Origin: Microbacterium sufflavum
Lineage (GTDB): Bacteria; Actinomycetota; Actinomycetes; Actinomycetales; Microbacteriaceae
Length of the DNA stretch: 64,000 bases
Direction: 5' to 3'
Assembly (NCBI RefSeq): GCF_023091155.1
Contig: NZ_JAHWXK010000002.1
Location: 62,001 to 126,000 of the forward strand
Shown: piece by piece, positions 43,489 through 53,532 of the stretch
Position numbering within the stretch: the first letter of the stretch is position 1
Layout of the letters: every line of letters starts with the position of its first letter
Notes under the pieces: model-generated
Seen by the model: the letters and a program-made list of their open reading frames with translations, nothing else
Database searches by the model: none
Told to the model about the DNA's origin: nothing
Program-made: the position numbers and the translations under genes

Positions 43489-44342
43489 CCGATCTCGACC
43501 AGCGGGTGATCGTCCCGGCGGACTCGCGGGACGCGCTCGACGTCGCGAAGGGCGAGCACCGGCGTCCGACCGGCGCGGGGCACGGGTGGAACCGCCCGGC
43601 CGTGCGGGTCATCGCCGGGCTCGTGCTCCCGCTGCTGATCCTCGGCGCCTGGCAGTACGTGACCGCGACCGGGATCGTGCCGCCCTACCGGCTGCCCGCA
43701 CCCGCCTCGGTCGTGACGGCCGGTGTCGAACTCGCACAGCGCGGAGAACTGTGGACGCACATCGCGATCTCCGTGCAGCGCGTGCTGCTCGGCTTCGCGA
43801 TCGGTTCGGTGATCGGTCTCGCGGTCGCCGGGATCGTCGGTCTCTCGCGCCTCGGCGACGTGCTGCTGAGTCCCACGCTCGCCGCGCTGCGGGCCGTGCC
43901 CTCGCTCGCCTGGGTGCCGCTGCTCATCCTGTGGATGCAGATCGGCGAGGAGTCGAAGGTCACCCTGATCGCGATCGGTGCCTTCTTCCCCGTGTACACC
44001 ACCGTCGCCTCGGCCCTGCGACACGTCGACCCCCAGCTGGTCGAGGCCGGCCGCTCGTTCAGCCTGCGCGGATGGTCGCTGTTCCGGGTGGTGCAGCTAC
44101 CCGCCGTGATCCCCTCCGTCGTGTCCGGACTGCGGCTCGCCCTGGCTCAGGCGTGGCTGTTCCTCGTCGCCGCGGAGCTCATCGCGTCGTCGATGGGGCT
44201 CGGCTTCCTGCTGACCGACTCCCAGAACAGCGGACGCGTGGATCGGATCCTGCTGTCGATCGTGCTGCTGGCCCTGCTCGGCACCCTCACCAACGGGGTG
44301 CTCGCGCTGGTCGAGAAGTACCTGCTGCGGCGATGGACGTGA
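43485..44342 (+). CDS. ABC transporter permease, sulfonate type (SsuC-like)
   Basis: A 285-residue permease of the BPD_transp_1 family with six membrane segments after a polar N-terminus of about 40 residues. The cytoplasmic EAA loop reads EAGRSFSLRGWSLFRVVQLP near residue 187, and SLAWVPLLILWMQIGEESK is the SsuC/TauC-type stretch. The GTG overlaps the binding-protein stop as GTGA, and the 3' end overlaps the synthetase gene by ten bases. With the two preceding genes it makes a complete importer. Confidence 0.87.
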   Translation: MTDLDQRVIVPADSRDALDVAKGEHRRPTGAGHGWNRPAVRVIAGLVLPLLILGAWQYVTATGIVPPYRLPAPASVVTAGVELAQRGELWTHIAISVQRVLLGFAIGSVIGLAVAGIVGLSRLGDVLLSPTLAALRAVPSLAWVPLLILWMQIGEESKVTLIAIGAFFPVYTTVASALRHVDPQLVEAGRSFSLRGWSLFRVVQLPAVIPSVVSGLRLALAQAWLFLVAAELIASSMGLGFLLTDSQNSGRVDRILLSIVLLALLGTLTNGVLALVEKYLLRRWT

Positions 44343-46342
44343 CCGCGACCGAGGCCCGGCTGCACGAGACGCGCGTCTACCCGCCGTCACCGCTGTTCCC
44401 GGACGCCAACGTGACCGCCGAGGCCTACGCCAGGGCGGCCGCCGACCCCACCGCGTTCTGGGAGGAAGCCGCACGGCGGCTGGAGTGGTCTGCACCGTGG
44501 CACACCGCGCACGAGTGGGAGCCCCCGATCGACGGGCGCGTTCCCGCCGCGCGGTGGTTCGTCGGCGGACGGCTCAACGTGGCCGTGAACTGCCTCGACC
44601 GCCATGTCGCCGCGGGCCGCGGAGACCGGGTCGCGCTGCACTTCGAGGGCGAGCCGGGCGACCGGGAGTCGGTGACGTACGCCGAGCTGCTGCGCCGGGT
44701 GTCCCGCGCCGCGAACGCCCTCACGGCGCTCGGCATCGGCGCGGGCGACCGGGTCGTGATCTACCTGCCGGTGCTCGTGGAGACGGTGGTGGTCACCCTG
44801 GCGTGTGCGCGCATCGGCGCCGTCCACTCGCTCGTGTTCGGCGGGTTCTCGGCGGAGGCCGTGCGCTTCCGGCTCGAGGACACCGGTGCGAAGCTCCTCG
44901 TCACCAGCGACGGGCAGTTCCGGCGCGGTGCCGCGACCGAGGTCAAATCCACCGCCGACCGCGCGGCAGCGGGCCTGGACACCCTGGAGCACGTCCTCGT
45001 GCTGCGCCGCACGGGCCAGGACGTGCCGTGGACCGAGGGCAGAGACGTGTGGTGGCACGACGTGGTCGACACGGCCTCGCCGGTCCACGACGCGGAGGCG
45101 TTCGACGCGGAGCATCCGCTCTTCGTGATCTACACCTCCGGCACGACCGGGAAGCCCAAGGGGCTGGTGCACACGTCCGGCGGCTACCTGACGCACGCGA
45201 GCTGGGCGCACTGGGCGCATTTCGACGCGAAGCCGGACGACGTGCACTGGTGCACGGCCGACCTGGCCTGGGTCACCGCGCACACGTACGAGATCTACGG
45301 GCCACTGTCGAACGGTCTGACGCAGGTGATCTACGAGGGCACGCCGGACGCCCCGCATCGCGAGCGGCACCTCGAGATCATCGAACGGTACGGCGTCACG
45401 GTGTACTACACGGCCCCGACGCTCATCCGCACGTTCATGACCTGGTTCGGCGCGGACCTCCCCGCGGGTCACGACCTGTCCTCGCTGCGTCTGCTGGGCA
45501 CGGTCGGCGAGGCCATCAACCCGGAGGCCTGGGTGTGGTTCCGCCGCGCCTTCGGCCGCGATGAGCTGCCCGTGATCGACACGTGGTGGCAGTCGGAGAC
45601 GGGGGCCGCGATGATCGCGCCGCTGCCGGGGGTGACGGCTCTCAAGCCGGGTTCCGCCTCGGTCCCGCTGCCCGGCATCGACGTGGCCGTGGTGGACGAG
45701 CACGGCGACGAGGTCGCCGCCGGTCAGTCCGGCACACTGGTGGTCCGGCGCCCGTGGCCCGGCATGGCGCGGACGGTGTGGGGCAACCCGCAGCGCTATC
45801 GCGACGCGTACTGGTCGGCGTACGCCGGCCGGGGCGAGCACGGCGGCTACTACGTCGCGGGTGACGGAGCCACGAGGGATGCGGACGGGTACATCTGGAT
45901 CCTCGGCCGGCTCGACGACGTCGTGAACGTGTCGGGTCACCGGCTCTCCACGATCGAGATCGAATCGGCCCTCGTGGCCCACGACACCGTCGGCGAGGCG
46001 GGCTCGGCCGGAGTGCCGGACGCCGTCACCGGACAGGCCGTCGTGGCGTACGTGACCCCGTCCGGCCGGGCGGAGGTCGAACCGGCCACGCTGCGCGAGC
46101 AGGTCGCACGGGCGATCGGCCCGGTCGCGAAGCCCCGACACATCGTCGTCGTGCCTGATCTGCCGAAGACCCGCTCCGGCAAGATCATGCGCCGACTGCT
46201 GGCAGAGTTGTGGGAGGCCGAGCACGACCGTCGAGCCGGTCGAGTGCCCCGCCCCCTCGGGGACACCACCTCGCTGCAGAACCCGTGGGCCGTCGACGAC
46301 ATCGCCGACGTGCTCTCCGCCGCCGAACTGAGGACATCATGA
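44333..46342 (+). CDS. Acyl-CoA synthetase, acetyl-CoA synthetase type
   Basis: An ANL-family AMP-forming ligase of 669 residues, matching acetyl-CoA synthetases in length. It has the N-terminal ACS domain, the AMP-binding motif YTSGTTGKPKGLVHT near residue 267, DTWWQSETGAAM near residue 416, and YIWILGRLDDVVNVSGHRLS near residue 522. The catalytic lysine lies in TRSGKIMRRLL near residue 615 and is a site of regulation by acetylation in this family. Acetate or propionate is the likely substrate. Its place inside a sulfur operon suggests it supplies acetyl-CoA for O-acetylhomoserine, or handles the acyl part of the imported compound (inference). Confidence 0.85.
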   Translation: MDVTATEARLHETRVYPPSPLFPDANVTAEAYARAAADPTAFWEEAARRLEWSAPWHTAHEWEPPIDGRVPAARWFVGGRLNVAVNCLDRHVAAGRGDRVALHFEGEPGDRESVTYAELLRRVSRAANALTALGIGAGDRVVIYLPVLVETVVVTLACARIGAVHSLVFGGFSAEAVRFRLEDTGAKLLVTSDGQFRRGAATEVKSTADRAAAGLDTLEHVLVLRRTGQDVPWTEGRDVWWHDVVDTASPVHDAEAFDAEHPLFVIYTSGTTGKPKGLVHTSGGYLTHASWAHWAHFDAKPDDVHWCTADLAWVTAHTYEIYGPLSNGLTQVIYEGTPDAPHRERHLEIIERYGVTVYYTAPTLIRTFMTWFGADLPAGHDLSSLRLLGTVGEAINPEAWVWFRRAFGRDELPVIDTWWQSETGAAMIAPLPGVTALKPGSASVPLPGIDVAVVDEHGDEVAAGQSGTLVVRRPWPGMARTVWGNPQRYRDAYWSAYAGRGEHGGYYVAGDGATRDADGYIWILGRLDDVVNVSGHRLSTIEIESALVAHDTVGEAGSAGVPDAVTGQAVVAYVTPSGRAEVEPATLREQVARAIGPVAKPRHIVVVPDLPKTRSGKIMRRLLAELWEAEHDRRAGRVPRPLGDTTSLQNPWAVDDIADVLSAAELRTS

Positions 46343-47643
46343 CGGAAGAACATCGCTTCGGGTTCCGCACCAGGGCCCTGCACGCCGGCGGCACGCCGGA
46401 CGCATCGACGGGCGCACGGGCGGTGCCGATCTACCAGACAACGTCGTTCGTGTTCGACGACGCGGCGGACGCCGGAAACCTGTTCGCTCTGCAGAAGTAC
46501 GGCAACATCTACTCGCGCATCGGCAACCCCACGGTCGCCGCGCTCGAGGAGCGCCTGGCCTCGCTGGAGGGCGGCATCGGGGCCGTCGCGACCGCCTCGG
46601 GCATGAGCGCGGAGTTCCTCACCTTCGCGGCCCTCGTCGGGGCCGGGGACCACGTCGTCGCCGCGGCACAGCTCTACGGCGGCACGGTGACGCAGCTCGA
46701 CGTGACCCTGCGCCGCTTCGGCGTCGAGACCACGTTCGTCGCCTCGACCGACCCTGTCGACTTCGCCGCGGCGATCCGTCCGGAGACGAAGGTCGTGTAC
46801 GTCGAGATGATCGGCAACCCCTCCGGCGAGATCGCCGATATCGAGGGTCTCGCCGCGGTCGCCCATGCGGCGGGCGTCCCGCTCGTCGTGGACGCGACGC
46901 TCGCCACGCCCTACCTGGCGCGTCCGCTCGAGCACGGTGCGGACATCGTGATCCACTCGGTCACCAAGTTCCTCGGCGGCCACGGGACCACCCTCGGCGG
47001 TGTCGTGATCGAGAAGGGCACCTTCGACTGGGGCAACGGGAAGTTCCCGCAGATGACGGAGCCGGTCGCGTCGTACGGCGGCATCCGGTGGTGGGACAAC
47101 TTCGGCGAGTACGGCTTCCTCACCAAGCTCCGCTCCGAGCAGCTGCGCGACATCGGGCCGGCGCTGAGCCCGCAGTCGGCGTTCACCCTGCTGCAGGGCA
47201 TCGAGACGCTGCCGCAGCGCATCGATGCGCATCTGGCCAACGCCCGGGTCGTCGCGGACTGGCTGGCATCCGACCCGCGGGTCGCCTACGTCACGTGGGC
47301 GGGTCTGGAGGATCATCCGCATCACGAGCGTGCGGCGAAGTACCTCCCGCTCGGTCCCGGCTCCGTGTTCGCGTTCGGGGTGGCCGCGGACGACGGGCGT
47401 GCCGCGGGGGAGAAGCTGATCGAGAACCTGCAGCTCGCGTCGCACCTGGCGAACATCGGCGACGCCAGGACCCTGGTGATCCACCCGGCCTCGACCACGC
47501 ACCGCCAGCTCACCGAGGAGCAGCTCGTGGACGCCGGGGTGCGTCCCGATCTGATCCGCATCTCGGTCGGGCTGGAAGACGCGGACGACATCCTCTGGGA
47601 CCTGGATCAGGCCCTCAGCATCGCGACGGGAGTCACCCGATGA
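46339..47643 (+). CDS. metY: O-acetylhomoserine sulfhydrylase (MetY-type)
   Basis: PLP enzyme of the Cys/Met metabolism family that makes homocysteine from O-acetylhomoserine and sulfide. Length 434 and the start [10 protein letters not shown] followed by [17 protein letters not shown] are typical of the MetY class rather than the shorter Met[21 protein letters not shown] is near residue 55, and the PLP lysine is in [12 protein letters not shown] near residue 210. The ATG overlaps the synthetase stop as ATGA. It would use sulfide released from the imported sulfur source. Confidence 0.93.
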   Translation: MTEEHRFGFRTRALHAGGTPDASTGARAVPIYQTTSFVFDDAADAGNLFALQKYGNIYSRIGNPTVAALEERLASLEGGIGAVATASGMSAEFLTFAALVGAGDHVVAAAQLYGGTVTQLDVTLRRFGVETTFVASTDPVDFAAAIRPETKVVYVEMIGNPSGEIADIEGLAAVAHAAGVPLVVDATLATPYLARPLEHGADIVIHSVTKFLGGHGTTLGGVVIEKGTFDWGNGKFPQMTEPVASYGGIRWWDNFGEYGFLTKLRSEQLRDIGPALSPQSAFTLLQGIETLPQRIDAHLANARVVADWLASDPRVAYVTWAGLEDHPHHERAAKYLPLGPGSVFAFGVAADDGRAAGEKLIENLQLASHLANIGDARTLVIHPASTTHRQLTEEQLVDAGVRPDLIRISVGLEDADDILWDLDQALSIATGVTR

Positions 47644-48221
47644 GCGCCACGACCTCGACGGGCGACGCCTGCGCTCTTCCGGCGGCGCCCGCGGACGGGC
47701 AGAGCTGCGCCCTTCCCACGGCCGCGCCCGCCCCTGGTCGCACGTGGACGGGGCCCACGCAGCAGGAGCGGTTCGCGCTGCTCCGCCGGGCGAGGACCAT
47801 CGCGATCGTCGGAGCGTCGAACAACCCGGCACGGGCGTCGTTCTTCGTCGCGACCTACCTGCTGTCCAGCACGGCCTACGACGTGTACCTGGTGAACCCG
47901 CGGGAGACCGAGATCCTCGGACAGCCCGTCTACGCCTCCCTCGCGGACCTTCCCGTGCGGCCGGACATCGTGGACGTGTTCCGTCGCCACGACGACCTGC
48001 CGGGCGTGGCGCAGGAGGCGATCGACGCGGGGGCCTCGACCCTGTGGCTCCAGCTCGGGTCGTGGAACGAGGAGGCCGCCACGATCGCCGAGGCCGCGGG
48101 GCTCGCGGTGGTGATGGACCGGTGCATCAAGATCGAGCACGCACGCTTCCACGGCGGACTGCATCTCGCGGGATTCGACACCGGCGTGATCAGCTCGCGA
48201 CGGCAGCTGCTCGCGCGCTGA
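47640..48221 (+). CDS. CoA-binding domain protein with duplicated Cys-containing N-terminal motif
   Basis: A 193-residue protein. Residues 55-175 form a CoA-binding Rossmann domain of the YccU type: RTIAIVGASNNPARAS, then VYLVNPRETEILGQPVYASL, and AGLAVVMDRCIKIEH with its conserved cysteine. The N-terminal 35 residues hold two related Cys motifs, CALPAAPA and CALPTAAPA, which are not part of the fold. YccU-type genes often sit beside metY; the exact role is unknown. The ATG overlaps the metY stop. It ends the sulfur operon. Confidence 0.8.
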   Translation: MSATTSTGDACALPAAPADGQSCALPTAAPAPGRTWTGPTQQERFALLRRARTIAIVGASNNPARASFFVATYLLSSTAYDVYLVNPRETEILGQPVYASLADLPVRPDIVDVFRRHDDLPGVAQEAIDAGASTLWLQLGSWNEEAATIAEAAGLAVVMDRCIKIEHARFHGGLHLAGFDTGVISSRRQLLAR

Positions 48222-48239
48222 GGCCCGTGGCGGGGAACC

Positions 48240-48245
48240 TAGACT
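48240..48245 (+). promoter_or_regulatory. Leaderless-type -10 for coaE
   Basis: TAGACT is followed by six bases and the ATG of coaE. Confidence 0.5.
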
Positions 48246-48251
48246 GACGTC

Positions 48252-48851
48252 ATGCCCCTCATCGCCCTCACCGGTGGCATCGCCTCCGGGAAGTCGACCA
48301 TCGCCCGTCGTCTCGCGGAGCACGGAGCCATCATCGTGGATGCGGACGCGATCGTGCGCGACGTGCAGGCGCCCGGGTCGCCGGTGCTGGAGCGGATCGC
48401 CGAGGTGTTCGGCCCGGAGGTCATCGCGGAGGACGGCTCCCTGGATCGGCCGGCGCTGGGCGCGCGGGTGTTCGGCGACCCGGAGCAGCTGGCGCAGCTG
48501 AACGCGATCGTGCACCCCGCCGTGCGCGACGAGTCGCAGCGCCGCTTCACGGACGCGCTCGCCGCCGATCCGCACGCGGTGGTGGTGTACGACGTGCCGT
48601 TGCTGGTGGAGGCGAGGGTCGACGACCCGTGGGACCTGATCGTGGTCGCGCATGCCCCGGCGGAGGAGCGTCTGCGTCGGCTGGTCGAGCTGCGGGGCAT
48701 GGACGAGGCTGCCGCCCGCGAGCGCATCGGCGCGCAGGTGTCCGACGAGAAGCGTCTGGCGATCGCCGACGTGGTGATCGAGACCGGCGGCGCTCTCGCC
48801 GAGACGGTCGCGCAGGCCGACGCGCTGTGGGAGCGCCTCCGCACCGGCTGA
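48252..48851 (+). CDS. coaE: Dephospho-CoA kinase (CoaE)
   Basis: Last step of coenzyme A synthesis, phosphorylating the 3'-hydroxyl of dephospho-CoA. The P-loop is LTGGIASGKSTIARRL from residue 5, followed by VDADAIVRDVQAPGSP and the VVVYDVPLLVEAR lid region near residue 112. VVAHAPAEERLRRLVELRGM and ERIGAQVSDEKRL are near residue 140. Length 199 is normal; it lacks the long C-terminal extension seen in some mycobacterial forms. It stands beside a CoA-binding and an acyl-CoA synthetase gene. Confidence 0.94.
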   Translation: MPLIALTGGIASGKSTIARRLAEHGAIIVDADAIVRDVQAPGSPVLERIAEVFGPEVIAEDGSLDRPALGARVFGDPEQLAQLNAIVHPAVRDESQRRFTDALAADPHAVVVYDVPLLVEARVDDPWDLIVVAHAPAEERLRRLVELRGMDEAAARERIGAQVSDEKRLAIADVVIETGGALAETVAQADALWERLRTG

Positions 48852-48978
48852 CCGACCGGACGTTCAGCATTTCTCCAGGTGCGCAGAACGTCGCCGATAT
48901 TCTGGAAGGGCGTGGGGACGCACCAGGGGATGGTCTGCTGGGGGAGAGCTTTTTTCCGCGCGCTGGGGAGTGGAAGAA

Positions 48979-49518
48979 GTGACTCAGTCGAGCCATGGCA
49001 TCTCGCGTCGGACTCTGATCAAGGGAGCGGCCTGGTCGGCCCCCGTCATCGCGGTGGCCGTCGCTGCGCCGCTGGCGGCAGCCAGCGCGACCGTCGTCCC
49101 GAACAGCACGGCGAACTACTACTGGGACGCGGAGGCGCAGGGCGCGTTCACCAGCCTGGTCGCGGCGAGCGGTGGCCTGCGCGCCACCTTCAGCACCCAG
49201 ATCAGCTATCGGGCGAACCCCTGGATGAGTCCGCCCGCCGGTGGCTCGCTCGTCGTGGTCGTCACGTTCTCCTCTCCCGTCACGCTCGACCCCGCGTCGT
49301 CGTTCGGGGCCTGGGCGCCGCAGCCCGTCGGCGGCTCCACCGCCACGAGCTTCACCTTCATCAGGACGCCGTCGAGCTTCGGCGACGCGCTGAGCTTCAA
49401 CGTGATCGGCTCGGCGCCCGGCGAACTGCGCTCGACCGCGACCATGACGCTCCTCAACGGCGGGAGTGCGACCGCGACCACCGAGCCCTCGGCGGAGACG
49501 GCGGTCCTGGTCGCCTGA
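48979..49518 (+). CDS. Tat-exported protein of unknown function
   Basis: A 179-residue protein with a twin-arginine signal, GISRRTLIKGAAWSAPVIAV, ending near AAASATV. The mature part of about 145 residues is Ser/Thr/Ala-rich, predicted beta-structured, and has no cysteines, no sorting motif and no membrane anchor. It begins NSTANYYWDAEAQGAF. I do not recognise a family. I choose the GTG eight bases after GGGGAG; a GTG nine bases earlier is possible. It is not linked to its neighbours by overlap and has about 120 bases of free sequence upstream. Confidence 0.7.
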   Translation: MTQSSHGISRRTLIKGAAWSAPVIAVAVAAPLAAASATVVPNSTANYYWDAEAQGAFTSLVAASGGLRATFSTQISYRANPWMSPPAGGSLVVVVTFSSPVTLDPASSFGAWAPQPVGGSTATSFTFIRTPSSFGDALSFNVIGSAPGELRSTATMTLLNGGSATATTEPSAETAVLVA

Positions 49519-49545
49519 CCCGGCCCCGATGTCGGAGGGGCGGCC

Positions 49546-49551
49546 TACGCT
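49546..49551 (+). promoter_or_regulatory. Leaderless-type -10 for uvrB
   Basis: TACGCT is followed by six bases and the ATG of uvrB. No SOS box is obvious in the short intergenic region. Confidence 0.45.
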
Positions 49552-49557
49552 GGAAGC

Positions 49558-51630
<2,073 letters not shown>

Positions 51631-51641
51631 GTGGAGTGGCG

Positions 51642-51995
51642 ATGGATGACGCAGGGAACGACCTCGCCGATCGGATCCGGGCGCTGTTGAGCGCGGACGA
51701 CGCGATCGAGGAGCGCCGGATGTTCGGAACCAAGGCGTTCCTGGACGGGGGGCGCATCCTGGTCGGCGCGCGCACGGGCGGTGTGCTCCTCGTCCGCGTG
51801 GACGACGAGAACGGGGCGGCGATGCTCACGGAAGCGGGGGTCTCCCGCGCGGTGATGGGCTCGCGCACCATGAGTTCCGGGTGGCTCGACGTCGCGCCGT
51901 CGGCGATCGAGGACGATGCCGCGCTGATGCTGTGGCTCGATGTCGCGCGCGAGTCGACGGGCGCCGCGGTCGAGGCGGCTTCCGACGAGGGCTAG
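51642..51995 (+). CDS. TfoX N-terminal domain protein
   Basis: A small protein of 117 residues with a TfoX-N domain: LADRIRALLSADDAIEERRM, FGTKAFLDGGRILVGAR, and the closing SSGWLDVAP with a short acidic tail. TfoX is a competence regulator in gammaproteobacteria, but stand-alone TfoX-N proteins in actinobacteria have no established role. Two in-frame starts exist; the ATG at five bases after GGAG is preferred over the GTG two codons upstream. Its stop overlaps the convergent zinc-ribbon gene by a few bases. Confidence 0.8.
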   Translation: MDDAGNDLADRIRALLSADDAIEERRMFGTKAFLDGGRILVGARTGGVLLVRVDDENGAAMLTEAGVSRAVMGSRTMSSGWLDVAPSAIEDDAALMLWLDVARESTGAAVEAASDEG

Positions 51996-52234
51996 GGGCA
52001 GTGCACGAGGGTCTTCGGACCCGATCGGTCGATCTCGTGCTGTGTCATCGGCGCCCCGCACAGCGGGCAGGCCCGCTCGGCGCGCTCGGCAGCGCTAGGA
52101 GGCGGCGTCTTCTCGTACGGTCCGACGGACGCGGGACCGGCGAGACGGACCAGGTTGGTGTTGACCCAGGTGTAGAGGCCCCCGGCCTCGCGGATGCGGG
52201 TGCGAAGCGGGGGCCGAGTGGAGTCGTTCGACAT
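51992..52234 (-). CDS. Small conserved protein with C-terminal CxxC motif
   Basis: An 80-residue protein of unknown function. The C-terminus has ACPLCGAPMTQHEID and ends TLVHCP, giving three cysteines and a histidine that could bind a zinc ion. The middle segment LYTWVNTNLVRLAGPASVGP is hydrophobic-mixed. It is divergent from the MarR gene; TACACT lies seven bases before the second ATG of the frame, which I take as the start, and this -10 overlaps the palindromic operator. It is therefore a likely direct target of that regulator. Confidence 0.65.
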   Translation of the reverse strand: MSNDSTRPPLRTRIREAGGLYTWVNTNLVRLAGPASVGPYEKTPPPSAAERAERACPLCGAPMTQHEIDRSGPKTLVHCP

Positions 52235-52237
52235 GTT

Positions 52238-52253
52238 CATTAGTGTACTAATG
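52238..52253. promoter_or_regulatory. MarR-type palindromic operator between divergent genes
   Basis: CATTAGTGTACTAATG has perfect 7-bp arms around GT. TTAGTnnACTAA is a typical MarR-family binding geometry. It covers the minus-strand -10 and lies 13 bases upstream of the MarR -10, so a bound regulator could control both. Confidence 0.7.
52242..52247 (-). promoter_or_regulatory. Leaderless-type -10 for the small CxxC protein gene
   Basis: On the minus strand TACACT is followed by seven bases and an ATG, inside the palindrome. Confidence 0.45.
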
Positions 52254-52266
52254 ATTCGTGCAGATG

Positions 52267-52272
52267 TATAGT
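52267..52272 (+). promoter_or_regulatory. Leaderless-type -10 for the marR gene
   Basis: TATAGT is followed by six bases (CGATCC) and the GTG. It is one of the strongest -10 matches in the window. Confidence 0.6.
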
Positions 52273-52278
52273 CGATCC

Positions 52279-52743
52279 GTGACCGCCTCCGACGACCTGC
52301 TCCGCCTCGAGAACCAGTTGTGCTTCGCGATCGTCACGGCCGCTCGCAACATCGTGGCGATCTACCGCCCGATCCTGGAGCCGCTGGGACTGACGCATCC
52401 GCAGTACCTGGTCATGCTCGCGCTGTGGGAAAGGGCGCCGCGCACCCTCAACGACCTCGCCGCAGACCTCGCGCTGGAGCCGGCGACGGCCTCGCCCCTC
52501 GTCAAGCGCCTGGAGACGGACGGCCTCGTGGCACGACAGCGCAGCGCCGAGGACGAGCGTCGGCTCGAGATCACGCTCACGGAGGCGGGCCTGGCGCTGC
52601 GTGCTCGCGCTGTCGACGTGCCCGTGCAGGTCATGCGCGCCGTCGGCATGAGCATCCAGGAGGTCGGTGCGCTCCGCGACGGACTCGGCGCTTTCGCCGG
52701 GCGCCGGCTCGACAGCGGCTCCACGGCAGCGCCGTCCGCCTGA
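52279..52743 (+). CDS. MarR-family transcriptional regulator
   Basis: A 154-residue winged helix-turn-helix dimer protein. The recognition segment is TLNDLAADLALEPATASPLV near residue 62, followed by the wing ARQRSAEDERRLEITLTEAG near residue 88. The N-terminal helix LRLENQLCFAIVTAARNIV contains one cysteine, which in OhrR-type members senses oxidants; the residue lies near position 15 here. The GTG is fixed by the TATAGT six bases upstream. It is probably autoregulated through the adjacent palindrome. No ohr gene is adjacent, so ligand and regulon are unknown. Confidence 0.85.
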   Translation: MTASDDLLRLENQLCFAIVTAARNIVAIYRPILEPLGLTHPQYLVMLALWERAPRTLNDLAADLALEPATASPLVKRLETDGLVARQRSAEDERRLEITLTEAGLALRARAVDVPVQVMRAVGMSIQEVGALRDGLGAFAGRRLDSGSTAAPSA

Positions 52744-52767
52744 CCACGCCCGCGCCGCGCCCGACCC

Positions 52768-52773
52768 TAGGGT
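52768..52773 (+). promoter_or_regulatory. Leaderless-type -10 for the MoxR/DUF58 operon
   Basis: TAGGGT is followed by six bases and the ATG of the DUF4129 gene. Confidence 0.45.
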
Positions 52774-52779
52774 GGACTC

Positions 52780-53532
52780 ATGTCGCGCACCGAGGCCACC
52801 ACTCGCGGAGCCCTGCGCGCGAGCGGTCGCGGAACACTCCGCCGGATCCTGCTCCTCGGCGGGGTGGTCGGTCTCTTCGCTCTGCTGATGCTCGCCGCGG
52901 CGCTTCAGGGGCAGCCGCAGTTCGCGCCGTCGTCGCCGCCCCCGCCGGAACAGCAGCCCGACGCGGTCGTCGTCCCCGAGACGACGAGCTCGCCCCTCCC
53001 GGAGCTGGAGCCGCCGGAGGACTCGGTGCTGCAGAACATCCTCGGCGTCGTGTTCGGAGCGCTGCTCGCCGCCGTCGCGGTGCTGGTGCTCGTGGTCGTG
53101 GCACGGTGGGCCGCCCGCCGCCTCCGTGATCTGTGGCGCGATCGTCCCCTGCGGCGCACGGACGCGGTCGTCCCGGACGCCGCGTCCGGCGGGCCTGTGG
53201 TCGACGCGGCGCCCGACGATGCGGTCATCCGCCGGGGAGTCGACGCAGCGCTCCGAACGATCGCGGAACGTCCGCGGGCCGCCGACGCCATCGTCTCCGC
53301 CTGGGTCGGACTGGAGGAGTCGGCGGCGGATGCCGGGGCCGGCCGCTCGGCGACGGAGACGCCGTCGGAGTTCACGGTGCGTATCGTCGGGCGCCGGGCG
53401 GGCATCCGCGACGACGTGATCACGCTGCTCGGTCTCTACGAGCAGGTGCGCTTCGGCGGCCGCGTCGCCGACGAGGCGGATCGCGCTGCCGCGGCCGCGA
53501 GTCTGCGCGGCATCAGGGAGGGGTGGCGATGA
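52780..53532 (+). CDS. DUF4129 domain membrane protein
   Basis: A 250-residue protein with a membrane segment at about residues 22-43, a Pro-rich external stretch (SSPPPPEQQP), a second membrane segment (residues 88-108) and a cytoplasmic C-terminal half. The DUF4129 core, with VRIVGRRAGIRDDVITLLGL and YEQVRFGG, lies at about residues 195-240. DUF4129 proteins sit beside MoxR ATPases and transglutaminase-like proteins in many bacteria. First of five overlapping genes. Confidence 0.8.
   Translation: MSRTEATTRGALRASGRGTLRRILLLGGVVGLFALLMLAAALQGQPQFAPSSPPPPEQQPDAVVVPETTSSPLPELEPPEDSVLQNILGVVFGALLAAVAVLVLVVVARWAARRLRDLWRDRPLRRTDAVVPDAASGGPVVDAAPDDAVIRRGVDAALRTIAERPRAADAIVSAWVGLEESAADAGAGRSATETPSEFTVRIVGRRAGIRDDVITLLGLYEQVRFGGRVADEADRAAAAASLRGIREGWR

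Noticed and set aside
48852..48978. Small gene upstream of the Tat protein
   Set aside because: No frame with a start, ribosome binding site and reasonable codon use was found in the gap.
51642..51995. Competence regulation by TfoX
   Set aside because: Only the N-terminal domain is present and no competence genes are nearby; the name implies no function here.
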